From NCBI GenBank assembly GCA_030619925.1, contig JAUXAL010000012.1, positions 1 through 62,964 of the forward strand: a DNA stretch of 62,964 nt, in the 5' to 3' direction. Position 1 is the first letter of the stretch; each line of letters starts with the position of its first letter. Made by a program: the position numbers and the translations under genes. Positions 27,544 to 36,448 of the stretch are shown one piece after another. The notes under the pieces are model-generated. The model was not told where the DNA came from. It ran no database searches and saw only the letters and a list, made by a program, of their open reading frames with translations. The stretch comes from Phycisphaerae bacterium. GTDB lineage: Bacteria > Planctomycetota > Phycisphaerae > Sedimentisphaerales > Anaerobacaceae.

Positions 27544-29130
27544 TTAGCTGATAACCATAGAATTGTCGATATGCCTTACTCTGGACACCGCCACACAAAA
27601 ACCCGCCAACAAAGCAAGCCAGAGACACAATAGTGGATAAAACAGCTTCTTTTTCTCTGAAGCCAGCATCCTGTTGGCCTTAAAGGGGAAGAAATTTACG
27701 CCATAAGCATCTCGCACGGATTGCTCACTATGATTGAATTTCAGCAGCATCGGCTCTTCATCTGTCACCTTCACGGAGCTAAAGTCGCGCTTGCCGGCTA
27801 TGTGTCCGATAATATTCTCAAATCGCTTCCGCAAATGCGACTGCGACCAGTCCCAAACATAATCGCCGGCAATCACATGATGATTGGGATTTTGCACAAA
27901 CTCAAGATTGAAATTGTATACAACTGATGCCAGCTGCAAGACGCAGCTTATCGATACCAGTGATATGACTAAAACCTTCGTCATGGTTTTCGCGGGTGTG
28001 CCGAACAAAACCACCATCGGCAGAATCAAGAACGGCAGCACCGGCACCTGATACCTGATTGACCAGGCATAATCGCCGGCCCAGGCCGAGAAAAAGCTGT
28101 GAAACACAAAATTGCTTACAATCGCCGCTGTAACGGCCAGGGCCACTACCTTGTGCCGCCGGTAAAAACCATAGACGCAGAGCGGAAAGAGCAAAAGAAC
28201 CGGATTGTAGAGGAATATGCTCTTTCCCGGACTAAACAACATCGCAGCCAGAGTTGGCAAAGGTGAGCTTTCAAACAGTCCGTGGCCGCCCAGTGACGTG
28301 GCCGTAGATAGCCCGTAGCCGCTCTCAAAAACACTGCCAAACCGGACATAGTTATACCAACCCAGAAACACGAGGAAACTACCAATTCCGCAAACACCCG
28401 CTGCCAGCCATTTGCCCACCTGCCTGGCCCGTGACTTTTTTTCTGATGCAAATATTTCGCCGCCGACCGCCACCAGATATATGGGTAGAACTACAGACGC
28501 TGACGACGGCCGGAAGAGAAAACAAATCCCCAGCACCACGCAAAACAGCCACATGTAAACCACGCGTCGCTGCCGGTGGTACTTAACCATGAACAATATT
28601 GCCAGGACCAACAGCAGGGCTATCTGTGTCTGTTCCTGTGTATTCACCGAATAATGAAAGTGCATCGTGGCGAAACCCAGTACCGCCGCAGCAATAAGCG
28701 AAGCCTTTTCGCCGTAACCCAATGAAAGTATCAGGCGATAAAAAACCCAGACCGCCGCCGCCCCCACCGCCGGAAAAAGGATTACCGACGCCAGAAACTG
28801 CGCCAGCAAATCCGATACATTAGAACTGATCGGCGTAACCCTCTCCAGGATTAGGCCAAGCCCGGCAAAAGGCAGCAGAACCAGTGACTGCCCAAGGCCG
28901 GAAACTGCGTAGCGCTTCCCGTCCACACCGACGGCACAATTGCGCGTCTGGGCAGCGGCCTCCAGTGAAAAACTTCCGCTGCGAAGGATCTGCCGGGAAA
29001 CCGACCAGCGCAGCTCCGTATCGCCCGGAAGATTGCCGGGACTTGCCAGACTATATAATAAAAATGATGCTGTAAACAGCAACGCCCCGCTTGTCAGTTT
29101 ATGTTTGGTTATCTGTCCTCTCTCAATCAC
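27544..29130 (-). CDS. Multipass GT-C-like membrane protein
   Basis: 528 aa with about 11-13 membrane helices. An acidic first periplasmic loop, SPGNLPGDTELRWSVSRQIL, follows the first helix, as in GT-C fold mannosyl/arabinosyl transferases (PMT/ArnT-like), and a C-terminal soluble piece (about 430-505) precedes one last helix. The loop FSAWAGDYAWSIRYQVPVLPFLILP is also reminiscent of that group. It may use a polyprenyl-phosphate sugar to decorate the polysaccharide, lipid or protein outside the inner membrane. The assignment is by architecture, not by a decisive motif. It lies at the right end of the polysaccharide locus. Confidence 0.6.
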   Translation of the reverse strand: MIERGQITKHKLTSGALLFTASFLLYSLASPGNLPGDTELRWSVSRQILRSGSFSLEAAAQTRNCAVGVDGKRYAVSGLGQSLVLLPFAGLGLILERVTPISSNVSDLLAQFLASVILFPAVGAAAVWVFYRLILSLGYGEKASLIAAAVLGFATMHFHYSVNTQEQTQIALLLVLAILFMVKYHRQRRVVYMWLFCVVLGICFLFRPSSASVVLPIYLVAVGGEIFASEKKSRARQVGKWLAAGVCGIGSFLVFLGWYNYVRFGSVFESGYGLSTATSLGGHGLFESSPLPTLAAMLFSPGKSIFLYNPVLLLFPLCVYGFYRRHKVVALAVTAAIVSNFVFHSFFSAWAGDYAWSIRYQVPVLPFLILPMVVLFGTPAKTMTKVLVISLVSISCVLQLASVVYNFNLEFVQNPNHHVIAGDYVWDWSQSHLRKRFENIIGHIAGKRDFSSVKVTDEEPMLLKFNHSEQSVRDAYGVNFFPFKANRMLASEKKKLFYPLLCLWLALLAGFCVAVSRVRHIDNSMVIS

Positions 29131-29144
29131 TATCCGCTATCACT

Positions 29145-29942
29145 TTAGCCGTAATATGAGCAATATGTCTTATCGGTTTCCCAGACGGTAACACAATGCA
29201 GTTCCGCCTCGCCGAATTTGCCCACGAGTTTACTCCATGCAAAGGCCGCGATATTCTCAACGGTGGGATTGGTCTTGCTGAACCGGCCAACATCGGCATT
29301 CAAATTCTTATGGTCAACCACTTTTATAAGCTCACCGTCTACTATTTTTTCAAAATCGCCGATACAAAAACCGTTTCCGCTCACGGGCATCTTTATCGTA
29401 ACCTCAACGACATAGTTGTGTCCATGACCGGCGGGGTTTGCGCATTTTCCGAAGACTTCAAGATTGCGCTGCTCGGAAAAATCATCGTTCCAGAGCTTAT
29501 GCGTCGCCGCAAATTCAAATTTCTCACTGAAATAAACCATGTCCAAATCCTTCGAACCTATGCCTACTTTCCTGAAAGGATTCAGCTTCAAACTCAATCT
29601 GCTCAACTGTGCCGTCCCAAACTTATCGGCCAATCGGCTCCAGCATGATTTTAGAAGCTCAGCGATTGCAAAGAATCCGATATGTTCGGCCCGGCGGAAA
29701 TTTTGTCTTATTCGCTCGGCAAAAACCGGCACCGCGAATTCGCGAACGTTCCTGTCAATATCGGTTACATTAACAACAAAACCCGTAGCCGGCTCGACCT
29801 CACCGACCACTTCGACAGACAATTCGAAAAATAATGATAATCCTTCACCCGCCGGCTTGGATGCAAATGAATTAAAGCCCTCAGAGCCCTTCGGCAAAAA
29901 AGGATTAATCGAAAACCGCACCTGCCTGGCCAATATCATCAT
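29145..29942 (-). CDS. Tandem-domain 6-pyruvoyl-tetrahydropterin synthase/QueD-like protein
   Basis: 265 aa, about twice the length of a single PTPS/QueD subunit. The C-terminal half (from about 138) is an intact unit: FEFAATHKLWN with the first zinc His, CANPAGHGHNYVVEV with the catalytic Cys and two zinc His, and VVDHKNLN, PTVENIAAFAW and CVTVWETDKTYCSYY with the pterin-anchoring Glu. The N-terminal half keeps the fold-like pattern (ARQVRFSINPF, LFFELSVEVVGEV) but lacks the Cys and His residues, so it is probably a degenerate, structural copy. It follows folE on the same strand, fitting synthesis of 6-carboxy- or 6-pyruvoyl-tetrahydropterin from dihydroneopterin triphosphate. ATG 29942 is preferred to the upstream TTG. 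Confidence 0.83.
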   Translation of the reverse strand: MMILARQVRFSINPFLPKGSEGFNSFASKPAGEGLSLFFELSVEVVGEVEPATGFVVNVTDIDRNVREFAVPVFAERIRQNFRRAEHIGFFAIAELLKSCWSRLADKFGTAQLSRLSLKLNPFRKVGIGSKDLDMVYFSEKFEFAATHKLWNDDFSEQRNLEVFGKCANPAGHGHNYVVEVTIKMPVSGNGFCIGDFEKIVDGELIKVVDHKNLNADVGRFSKTNPTVENIAAFAWSKLVGKFGEAELHCVTVWETDKTYCSYYG

Positions 29943-29965
29943 CGGCAACTTACCATTTTAGTGTA

Positions 29966-30046
29966 AGATGGACGACAGACGATGGACGATGGACGTTAAA
30001 AACTTCGTCCCTCGTGCCTCGTCCCTCATCCTTCGTGCCTCTTATG
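29966..30046. repeat. GACGATGGACG / CCTCGTCCCTC spacer repeat reaching the folE stop
   Basis: A short-word tract: GACGACAGACGATGGACGATGG followed by its loose complement CGTCCCTCGTGCCTCGTCCC and CCTTCGTGCCTC. The final codons of folE (MHKRHEG) are written in this sequence. Confidence 0.6.
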
Positions 30047-30613
30047 CATCAGGCTCAAGACTTCATTTCGGCTTTTCGGGTCTCTCTTAAATATCCCGCG
30101 AAGTGCCGACGTCACCATTACCGAGCCGGGCTTTTTTATACCCCGAATGGTCATACAACTATGTGAAGCTTCCAGCACCACTGTGACGCCCTGCGGCTTT
30201 AAGCTGTCCATTATAAAATCAGCTATCTGGTACGTGAGCCTCTCCTGGGTCTGCAGTCGGCGGGCAAAACAATCCACAATACGGGCCAGCTTGCTGACCC
30301 CAAGCACCGTCCCCGATGGCAAATACGCAACATGAGCCGACCCGATGAACGGCATCAAATGATGCTCACAGATACTGTAAAAAGGTATGTCACGCAGCAG
30401 AATAATCTCGTCATAGTTTTCAGTAAAGACGCTGCGAAGATGCCTCTTAGGGTCCTCGTGCATTCCGCCCAAAAGTTCAGCGTACATCCTTGCCACCCGC
30501 TCCGGCGTCCTCTTTAATCCCTCGCGCTCGGTGTCTTCGCCAACCGCTAAAAGTATTTCCTTGACCGCTTTTCTAATTTTTTCGGTATCTATCGCTTTGC
30601 ATTTTTTAGCCAT
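30026..30613 (-). CDS. folE: GTP cyclohydrolase I
   Basis: Converts GTP to 7,8-dihydroneopterin triphosphate, the entry to folate, queuosine and pterin pathways; cytosolic homodecamer. 195 aa with the zinc ligands C82 and H85 in [10 protein letters not shown] and C153 in [29 protein letters not shown] and [20 protein letters not shown] are family blocks. Length fits the bacterial enzyme. The product feeds the PTPS/QueD-like protein encoded next. The last seven residues are encoded by a spacer repeat and may be a recent extension. Confidence 0.96.
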   Translation of the reverse strand: MAKKCKAIDTEKIRKAVKEILLAVGEDTEREGLKRTPERVARMYAELLGGMHEDPKRHLRSVFTENYDEIILLRDIPFYSICEHHLMPFIGSAHVAYLPSGTVLGVSKLARIVDCFARRLQTQERLTYQIADFIMDSLKPQGVTVVLEASHSCMTIRGIKKPGSVMVTSALRGIFKRDPKSRNEVLSLMHKRHEG

Positions 30614-30683
30614 TTCTTTGACCTATGACTATCACTATTAATCGATCGGCCTCTAACTTGCGCCTTTAACTGCTCGCTTCGAT

Positions 30684-32225
30684 TCAGGTTTTCTTCCCCG
30701 CTAAATTCATAAGATAAGTAGTAAGCAGCCGCACACCAAATCCGCTCGAGCCCGCTACTGCAAATTCCGTGCCCCTATCGAACATTTCCGTCCCGGCAAT
30801 ATCCAGATGTGCCCATTTCGCATCACCCACAAACTGCCTCAAAAAGGCTGCTGCCGTGCAGGCTCCGCCCCATTTGCTGCCGGTATTCTTCAGGTCGGCT
30901 ATCTTGCTCTTCATCTCTTCGGCGTATTCATCGCCGCTCGGCATGGGCCAGACCTTTTCGCCGCTGTCTTTTGCCGCTCTCTGCAATTGTTTTATCAGTC
31001 TCTCATCGTTGCCCATCAGCCCAGCCATATATTTGCCGAGGGCGACCCTGCAGGAACCGGTCAATGTCGCTATGTCAATGATAATACCGCAGTTTTGCCT
31101 GACGGCATAGCTAAGAGCGTCGCACAGTATCATCCTGCCTTCAGCGTCGGTATTCTGCACCTCAACGGTTTTGCCGCTAAAGGTTGTGATAATGTCGCCG
31201 GGCCGATAGCTTGTCCCGCTCGGCAGATTCTCCGCCGACGGAATTATCCCGTAAACGTTGACCGGCAGTCCCAGCTCCGCCACCGCCTTCATCGTCGCTA
31301 ACACCGTAATCCCGCCGGTTTTGTCTAATTTCATCTCATTCATTTTCTCTGCCGGTTTAATGCTTATCCCGCCGGAATCGAAAGTTATCGCTTTGCCCAC
31401 CAGCGCCACCGTTGGCTGACGACTTGCGGCTCTGCTCGCCGGGTTGTATTTCAAAACGATAAATCTCGGCTTATTTTGCGAACCCGAGCCGACCGCGAGC
31501 ACCCCGCCCATACCCTTTGCAGCCAACTCCTTTTCGTCAAAAACAGTACAGCCTAACCTCTTTAAACCACGAGCCAGCTCTTTTGCGGCAGCCGCTAACT
31601 TGGCTGGATTTATTACGTTGGCCGGGCGATTCGCCAATGTCCGCGCGTAACTTTGCGCCTTACCGATGGCAAGGCCGCTCGAAAGCCCCTTGCTCAACTT
31701 TCTCGTTTTCGCCGAATCAGAATCAATTATTTCAACTTTAAGGCAATCCAATCGCCCGTTTTCACTCTCAGTAACAAACTCATCATAGCGATAGCTCCCC
31801 AAATATGTCCCTTCCGCTGCCGCCCTTCCCATCGCAGACAAATCAAACCGCCCTCCGAATGCCCTGTGCAGCGCCAGACTGATAGTCTCTACTTTCATTT
31901 CCACCGACTTTTTTGCCGCGTTGGATGCCGCTTTGCGAACCGTATCAAGTGTTGCCTTTTTCTTTTTACCTAAGCCGACCAGCAGAACCCTCCTGGCACC
32001 AATTTTGTCGTTGCCGTAAACAATTGCATTCGTTCCCTCTTTTCCTTTGAAATCGCCTAATTTGAGCAATTGCCCAATTGCGCCATCAAGTTTGCTGTCC
32101 ATTTCTCTATTCAGCTTGTCCGGCACCTTGGCGTCAGAAAACAGCCCCACCGCAAGCAAATCTGTTTTGCACTGGCTGAAATCAACCTTCCGCGTTTTCA
32201 GTTCGACATCAATAATATTTTTCAT
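30684..32225 (-). CDS. pepA: Leucyl aminopeptidase (M17)
   Basis: 513-aa cytosolic M17 metallo-aminopeptidase. The catalytic C-terminal domain has VGKAITFDSGGISIKP (first metal Lys and Asp, active-site Lys), NEMKLDKTGG (Asp ligand; family members usually have MSGAA after the Asp) and the signature NTDAEGRMIL with Asp and Glu ligands and Arg. The N-terminal domain (1 to about 165) is the usual alpha/beta regulatory domain. It removes N-terminal residues from peptides and in some bacteria moonlights as a DNA-binding protein in Xer recombination. Its ATG overlaps the stop of the FG-GAP gene (ATGA), so the two may be translationally coupled. Confidence 0.93.
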   Translation of the reverse strand: MKNIIDVELKTRKVDFSQCKTDLLAVGLFSDAKVPDKLNREMDSKLDGAIGQLLKLGDFKGKEGTNAIVYGNDKIGARRVLLVGLGKKKKATLDTVRKAASNAAKKSVEMKVETISLALHRAFGGRFDLSAMGRAAAEGTYLGSYRYDEFVTESENGRLDCLKVEIIDSDSAKTRKLSKGLSSGLAIGKAQSYARTLANRPANVINPAKLAAAAKELARGLKRLGCTVFDEKELAAKGMGGVLAVGSGSQNKPRFIVLKYNPASRAASRQPTVALVGKAITFDSGGISIKPAEKMNEMKLDKTGGITVLATMKAVAELGLPVNVYGIIPSAENLPSGTSYRPGDIITTFSGKTVEVQNTDAEGRMILCDALSYAVRQNCGIIIDIATLTGSCRVALGKYMAGLMGNDERLIKQLQRAAKDSGEKVWPMPSGDEYAEEMKSKIADLKNTGSKWGGACTAAAFLRQFVGDAKWAHLDIAGTEMFDRGTEFAVAGSSGFGVRLLTTYLMNLAGKKT

Positions 32226-33910
32226 TTTTCCTTCACCTTTAATTTGACAATAACCGTTGCGGTCTTAATGTTGTCTTCTGTATTCTTTTCTCCTTCAACT
32301 CGACTAATCTCTGTTTTAAGGGTGTGTTTACCTACGGAGGTGTTGGTGGTGTCCCAGTTAAAAGTGATGTCGGTCTTATTCTCAAAAGGGGCATAGAACA
32401 CATATGCTCTGCCTTCTTTATTGTTGTATCCCCAGGCCCCTGCAACCAGATCAGTATATCCATCATTATTGAAATCACCTCCCCCAATATCGTGGCCAAA
32501 CCAACTGCCTTCTGTTTCCCCAGTGAAAATCACGTCTGGTTGGGTATCGATCGAGCTCTTTGTGCCGCCGTAGTAAACATATGTCCGACCTATACGGTTT
32601 TGGTGGAGCCAGTTATATGCCCCAACCGCAATGTCTCCGTAGCCATCTCTGTTGAAATCAGCACAGAACAATTTATCTCCTCCAAGGCTCGACTGTGCTC
32701 CATCCTCGCCCAAAATAATTACGTCAGCAACCGCATCCATTTTATCTCTCTCGTCACCCCAATAGACGAAAACAGCTCCTTGAGATAAGCGGGCTCCAAT
32801 AACAACATCAGCGTGCCCATCGCTGTCAATGTCGTATATATCCAGAGAACTTCCAAACTCATGTCGTCTATAAATCGGAGGTGTGAAAGTCATATCACAC
32901 ACAGCATCCACCTGGTTCCTGTCGCCCCCATAGAACAGGTAAGCTCGCCCATTCCTCGTACCCTCAGGAGCCGTACGTGCTCCTATGAGGATGTCTCTAT
33001 ATCCATCGCCGTCTATGTCTTGCCCGATTGTGGCATTGCGGCCAAAAAAGTCATCGGCATGTTCTCCTTCGAAAACGACATCCGCTGAACTATCCATGGG
33101 ATTGCCCCCGTAGTAGAGGTACACTCTGCCTCTCTTCTTGTCATAGCCGCATGCACCCACAAGCACATCGGCATAGCCATCCTTGTCCACGTCTCCGGCC
33201 GATAGACAATTGCAGCTGAAGTATCCTGCCTTTCCCTGCTCACCATCAAGAATCACATCAGCCTCTTTATCCATATCTAGCCCACCGAAGAAGATGTAGA
33301 CTCGACCGTCATTGTCGTTATAGCCACGAGCTCCTACGATCACATCATCACAACCGTCCCCATTCACATCGCCCAGAGCGTCTCCGCCATCGCCCAAAAA
33401 GTCACCAGCTGTTTCTCCTGTAAAAATCTGATCAGGGATCCCATCCATATCTGCCCCACTAAAGTAAAGGTATGCCCGACCATGGGTTTCATTCCACAGA
33501 CTAGCTCCAATAAGAAGGTCATCATAACCATCCTGATTGATGTCCCCATGAATATTGATGCCCCAGCCAAAATTGCCTTGCCCCGAAGACGTGGGGGACA
33601 GAATCAAATCAGCCGCGTTAGCAGATTTGTATTTTTGAGGCTCAAGAGTCATTTCTCGGCTTGCCAGTTCCACACCGCTGACTGTATCAAGCAGAGTAAC
33701 ACGAAATGCTTCTCTTTGAGCACCTTTGTTTGCAATGCTGACTGTTATAGGGACAATATCTCCTTGAACACAGCTTGAAGGTGCTGAGATATTAGTAACT
33801 GCTACATCGTGACTTGTCTGTGGACTACGTTTAGGGGCAGCGTAGGCGTCAGCCGTAATAACGAAGGGTGATAGAATAACAACCAACGTTATCAGAAATA
33901 TCCGTTTCAT
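32222..33910 (-). CDS. Secreted FG-GAP (integrin alpha-like) repeat protein
   Basis: 562 aa from ATG 33910, with AGGA seven bases upstream. It has a signal peptide (MKRIFLITLVVILSPFVITA). Residues about 35-105 look like a CARDB-type beta-sandwich (TNISAPSSCVQGDIVPITVS). Then come about seven integrin-alpha FG-GAP repeats with calcium loops such as DINQDGYDD, DVNGDGCDD, DVDKDGYAD and DFNRDGYGD, predicted to form a calcium-stabilised propeller. The C-terminal 60 residues are another sandwich-like piece (DITFNWDTTNTSVGKHTLKT). It differs from the FG-GAP_2 type at 20118. The frame is open to 34006 only because the upstream hairpin repeat is translatable. It is coupled by ATGA overlap to cytosolic pepA, an odd pairing. 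Confidence 0.85.
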   Translation of the reverse strand: MKRIFLITLVVILSPFVITADAYAAPKRSPQTSHDVAVTNISAPSSCVQGDIVPITVSIANKGAQREAFRVTLLDTVSGVELASREMTLEPQKYKSANAADLILSPTSSGQGNFGWGINIHGDINQDGYDDLLIGASLWNETHGRAYLYFSGADMDGIPDQIFTGETAGDFLGDGGDALGDVNGDGCDDVIVGARGYNDNDGRVYIFFGGLDMDKEADVILDGEQGKAGYFSCNCLSAGDVDKDGYADVLVGACGYDKKRGRVYLYYGGNPMDSSADVVFEGEHADDFFGRNATIGQDIDGDGYRDILIGARTAPEGTRNGRAYLFYGGDRNQVDAVCDMTFTPPIYRRHEFGSSLDIYDIDSDGHADVVIGARLSQGAVFVYWGDERDKMDAVADVIILGEDGAQSSLGGDKLFCADFNRDGYGDIAVGAYNWLHQNRIGRTYVYYGGTKSSIDTQPDVIFTGETEGSWFGHDIGGGDFNNDGYTDLVAGAWGYNNKEGRAYVFYAPFENKTDITFNWDTTNTSVGKHTLKTEISRVEGEKNTEDNIKTATVIVKLKVKEK

Positions 33911-33963
33911 TTTTTTCCTAACCTTTTTCTTTTTAGTTTTTGCCAACAAGGCACCAATATATT

Positions 33964-34022
33964 CCCCACACGTAAGTGTGGGGTCTCTTTGTTTTTTCGC
34001 CTCCACACATTTACATGTGTGG
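33964..34022. repeat. Pair of REP-like hairpins
   Basis: Two perfect 8-bp-stem, 4-nt-loop hairpins: CCCCACAC-GTAA-GTGTGGGG (33964-33983) and CCACACAT-TTAC-ATGTGTGG (34003-34022), about 20 bp apart. The hairpins at 50294-50374 share stem and loop design. The paired arrangement is like a REPIN. Confidence 0.65.
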
Positions 34023-34054
34023 TATCTTTCTTTGTGCCTTCGTGTCTTCGTGGC

Positions 34055-35162
34055 TCATTTATTTTTTGCCCGATGCCGCAGATAGCTCTCGATAAATCCG
34101 TTTAGCTCTCCATCCAGCACCGCATCCACATTGCCCGTCTGATGGCTCGTCCGATGGTCCTTTACCATCTGATAAGGCTGCATTACGTAGCTTCGTATCT
34201 GGCTGCCCCAGGCGATTTCGCCTTTGCTGCCGTACAGTTTTGCAAGCTCATCATCCCGTTTTTGCTGCTCAAGCATAAACAATCTGCCCTTGAGTACCTT
34301 CATCGCCTCAGCCCTGTTTCTGTGCTGGCTCCTCTCGCTCTGGCACTGCACCACGATGCCGGTCGGCTCATGTGTAATCCGCACCGCCGAGCTGGTCTTG
34401 TTCACATGCTGTCCCCCGGCCCCGCTGGAGCGATAAAAATCAATCCGCAGGTCCTCTTCGTTTATTTCAACGTCAATGTCCTCATCAAAATCCGGAATGC
34501 AGTCCACCGCTGCAAAACTCGTATGACGTCTGCTCTGTGAATCGAACGGGCTTATCCGCACCAGCCGATGCACGCCGGTCTCGCACGACAGCTTGCCGAA
34601 TGCAAAAGGCCCGCTGACCCGCAGCGTCACCGACCGCACGCCAACCTCCTCGCCCGGCGTAATATCAAGCTGGCGGAACTTGTATTTGTTTGCTTCAAAA
34701 TACCGCGTATACATCCGCAGCAGCATATTCGCCCAGTCGCAGCTCTCCGTCCCCCCCGCGCCGGCGTGAATACTGAAGAAGCAATTTTTCATGTCTTCGG
34801 GCCTCGATAACAGCCCCTGCAGCTCAATCTGCTCGCACCTTTTGACAAGCGCACCCAGATCATCTTCCAACTGTTTCAACTCCTCTTCATCCGACTCAGC
34901 CGCCGCCAGTTCGAACAGCTCCTGAAGGTCTTTAACCTCGTGCAGCATTTCTTCTACCGGCTCAATTGCTGATTTAAGCGCGCTCAATTGAGAAACTACG
35001 GATTGAGCTGAATCGGGATTGTCCCAGAACCCCGCCTTGGACATCTGGATCTGAAGCTTTTGCAGTTGGGGTTTTTTGCTGGACAAGTCAAAGCCAGTCC
35101 CGGATTTTATCAACCCGGGCCGACAATTCTGATATCGCTGATTTTAATTCTGCTGTTTCCAT
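34055..35162 (-). CDS. prfB: Peptide chain release factor 2, with programmed +1 frameshift
   Basis: RF2 reads UGA and UAA stops and triggers peptide release. Translation starts at ATG 35162 (METAELKSAISELS...), runs 24 codons to CTT TGA C, then must shift +1 to continue as DLSSKKPQLQKL..., giving about 368 aa. The open frame beginning at 35113 is only the second part. Functional motifs: SPF anticodon tripeptide (in RISPFDSQ) and GGQ (in SSGAGGQHVNKT) for peptidyl-tRNA hydrolysis. Synthesis is autoregulated: scarce RF2 lets the ribosome shift at UGA. Length and domain order are normal. It is divergent from parB across a 1.5-kb spacer. Confidence 0.95.
35087..35093 (-). promoter_or_regulatory. 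prfB: Programmed +1 frameshift site CTT TGA C
   Basis: Codon 25 of the zero frame is TGA, preceded by CTT and followed by C, the canonical RF2 shift heptamer. The upstream stretch CGGGACTGG is a weaker Shine-Dalgarno-like stimulator than the usual AGGGGG. The downstream frame begins GAC (Asp). Confidence 0.93.
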
Positions 35163-35516
35163 TGACTTCGCTCTCATATAATTGTTGAGTCCCCACTTCG
35201 CGGGAACTCTGCAGTTGATTCTAAAAAATGCTTATACCAGATTGAAGTGAGACATGCAACCCTCAACATAACTTTCAATTGTAGGATTGACCGTAGCAGG
35301 TCTGATTAACTTACCAGCTATGGTATCGAAAAACCAAACGCTTATTCATCTGCCAATTTAATCGCCTATTTGTTTGGTCTATTTACAACTAACACTTTAT
35401 CGTATTGTGCTGCTTCTTAATTTCTTTTCCTTTTTTTCTTCTAACCAGCCTCGCGCTACTCCCATATTCCTCTTTTTTACCCTTTATTTTTTTACTCCCT
35501 GCATTTTCCCTCTTAT

Positions 35517-35532
35517 TGTTCCACGTGAAACA
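35517..35532. promoter_or_regulatory. parS: parS site (one variant position)
   Basis: TGTTCCACGTGAAACA matches the ParB-binding consensus TGTTNCACGTGAAACA, with one break in the perfect palindrome. It lies about 1.2 kb upstream of parB. Confidence 0.85.
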
Positions 35533-36343
35533 CTTCCCTCTGGACACGACCGGTCTTCAAACGCCCTACCAGCTCAAATAGCTTTTCTTACTCAAACTGA
35601 CCGGTTTTTGTTGTCATGCTGAGCCGAAAGGCGAAGCCTGCCTCGACGGTGCTCCGGCACGGCGGGCATCTGGCCTTAGCAGCAAATAACTCCACTTCAT
35701 CGTGGGCCAGATTCTTCGCTACACCCTGGCTGGGCGCCGTGGCGACCGCTTCGTTACGCTCAGACCTTCAGCCGCAACTCAACCGTTGAGTTTTACGCGG
35801 CCCTGAGACTAATGGTCTGTAGCACGTTCAAGCCATCGGCAAGCTCGTCCCGCTCGGCGCTTTCTCGGGGACAAGTCCGCCGTGGGTTGGGCGGACAAGT
35901 TTTCCGGGACTCGCTTGAGGCTGCCACCGGTCAAATTAGATGTTACGGAATACTAACTAACGCCGCTACTTCTCTGAGAAACCCTACTGAGACTGTTACT
36001 CTCTCAACAGGCTCCAAGCCCATTCGACCCGCCATAAGCCGATCCTGCCGGCACGCTCGTCTAACGACTTCGGCCTTGGGTGGGCTCTTCATAGGTAACA
36101 CTTTGTGTTCGCCTGTTATATCGATCATAAAAAATATATGCGCTTCCTCAAGGCAGAGCCGCGACAAAACAGAGCCGCGACAAAACAGAGCCGCGACCGT
36201 AAGGGAGCGGTAACTACCCTTGCGTTTATACATTGGTTTACTGCCGGGCGCACACAATTTTTCTGACTGGTATCAGAAGCAACTCCACCGATTTTGATGC
36301 AGCTTCTTACTTTGACCTTTTGCTCCTGCATCCTATTGCTCGT
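35533..36343. other. Gene-poor repeat region between the two parS sites
   Basis: I find no gene I believe in here. About 35612-35760 holds a repeat like the GCATGACAAC / AGAATCTGGCCCACG elements. About 35800-36120 has an open minus-strand frame (MGLEPVERVTVSV...) that looks like translated repeat. 36155-36202 holds three 16-bp units beginning AGAGCCGCGA, the last running into CCGTAAGGGAGCGG. The 35163-35516 part is T/C-rich, with an open hydrophobic frame lacking an RBS. No convincing DnaA boxes or tRNAs were seen. Confidence 0.45.
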
Positions 36344-36359
36344 TGTTTCACGTGAAACA
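36344..36359. promoter_or_regulatory. parS: parS site (perfect palindrome)
   Basis: TGTTTCACGTGAAACA, the exact consensus centromere site for chromosomal ParB, 360 bp upstream of parB. Confidence 0.95.
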
Positions 36360-36448
36360 TTTTTTGGCAAAAAACACTTTTTAGCCTGACAAAGTTACAG
36401 AATTTTCAGCAAAAATTCCGAAATACTATTTGGGTCAATAATCTCGAT

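Noticed and set aside
35374-35622. 82-codon hydrophobic frame upstream of parB
   Set aside because: No ribosome site, it contains a parS site, and its hydrophobicity comes from T-rich DNA.
35943-36257. Minus-strand frame of 104 codons, considered as a gene and as a group II intron 5' end (GTGCGCCCGGCA)
   Set aside because: The sequence after that word does not continue like an intron, no intron-encoded protein or domain V is visible, and much of the frame is dispersed repeat.
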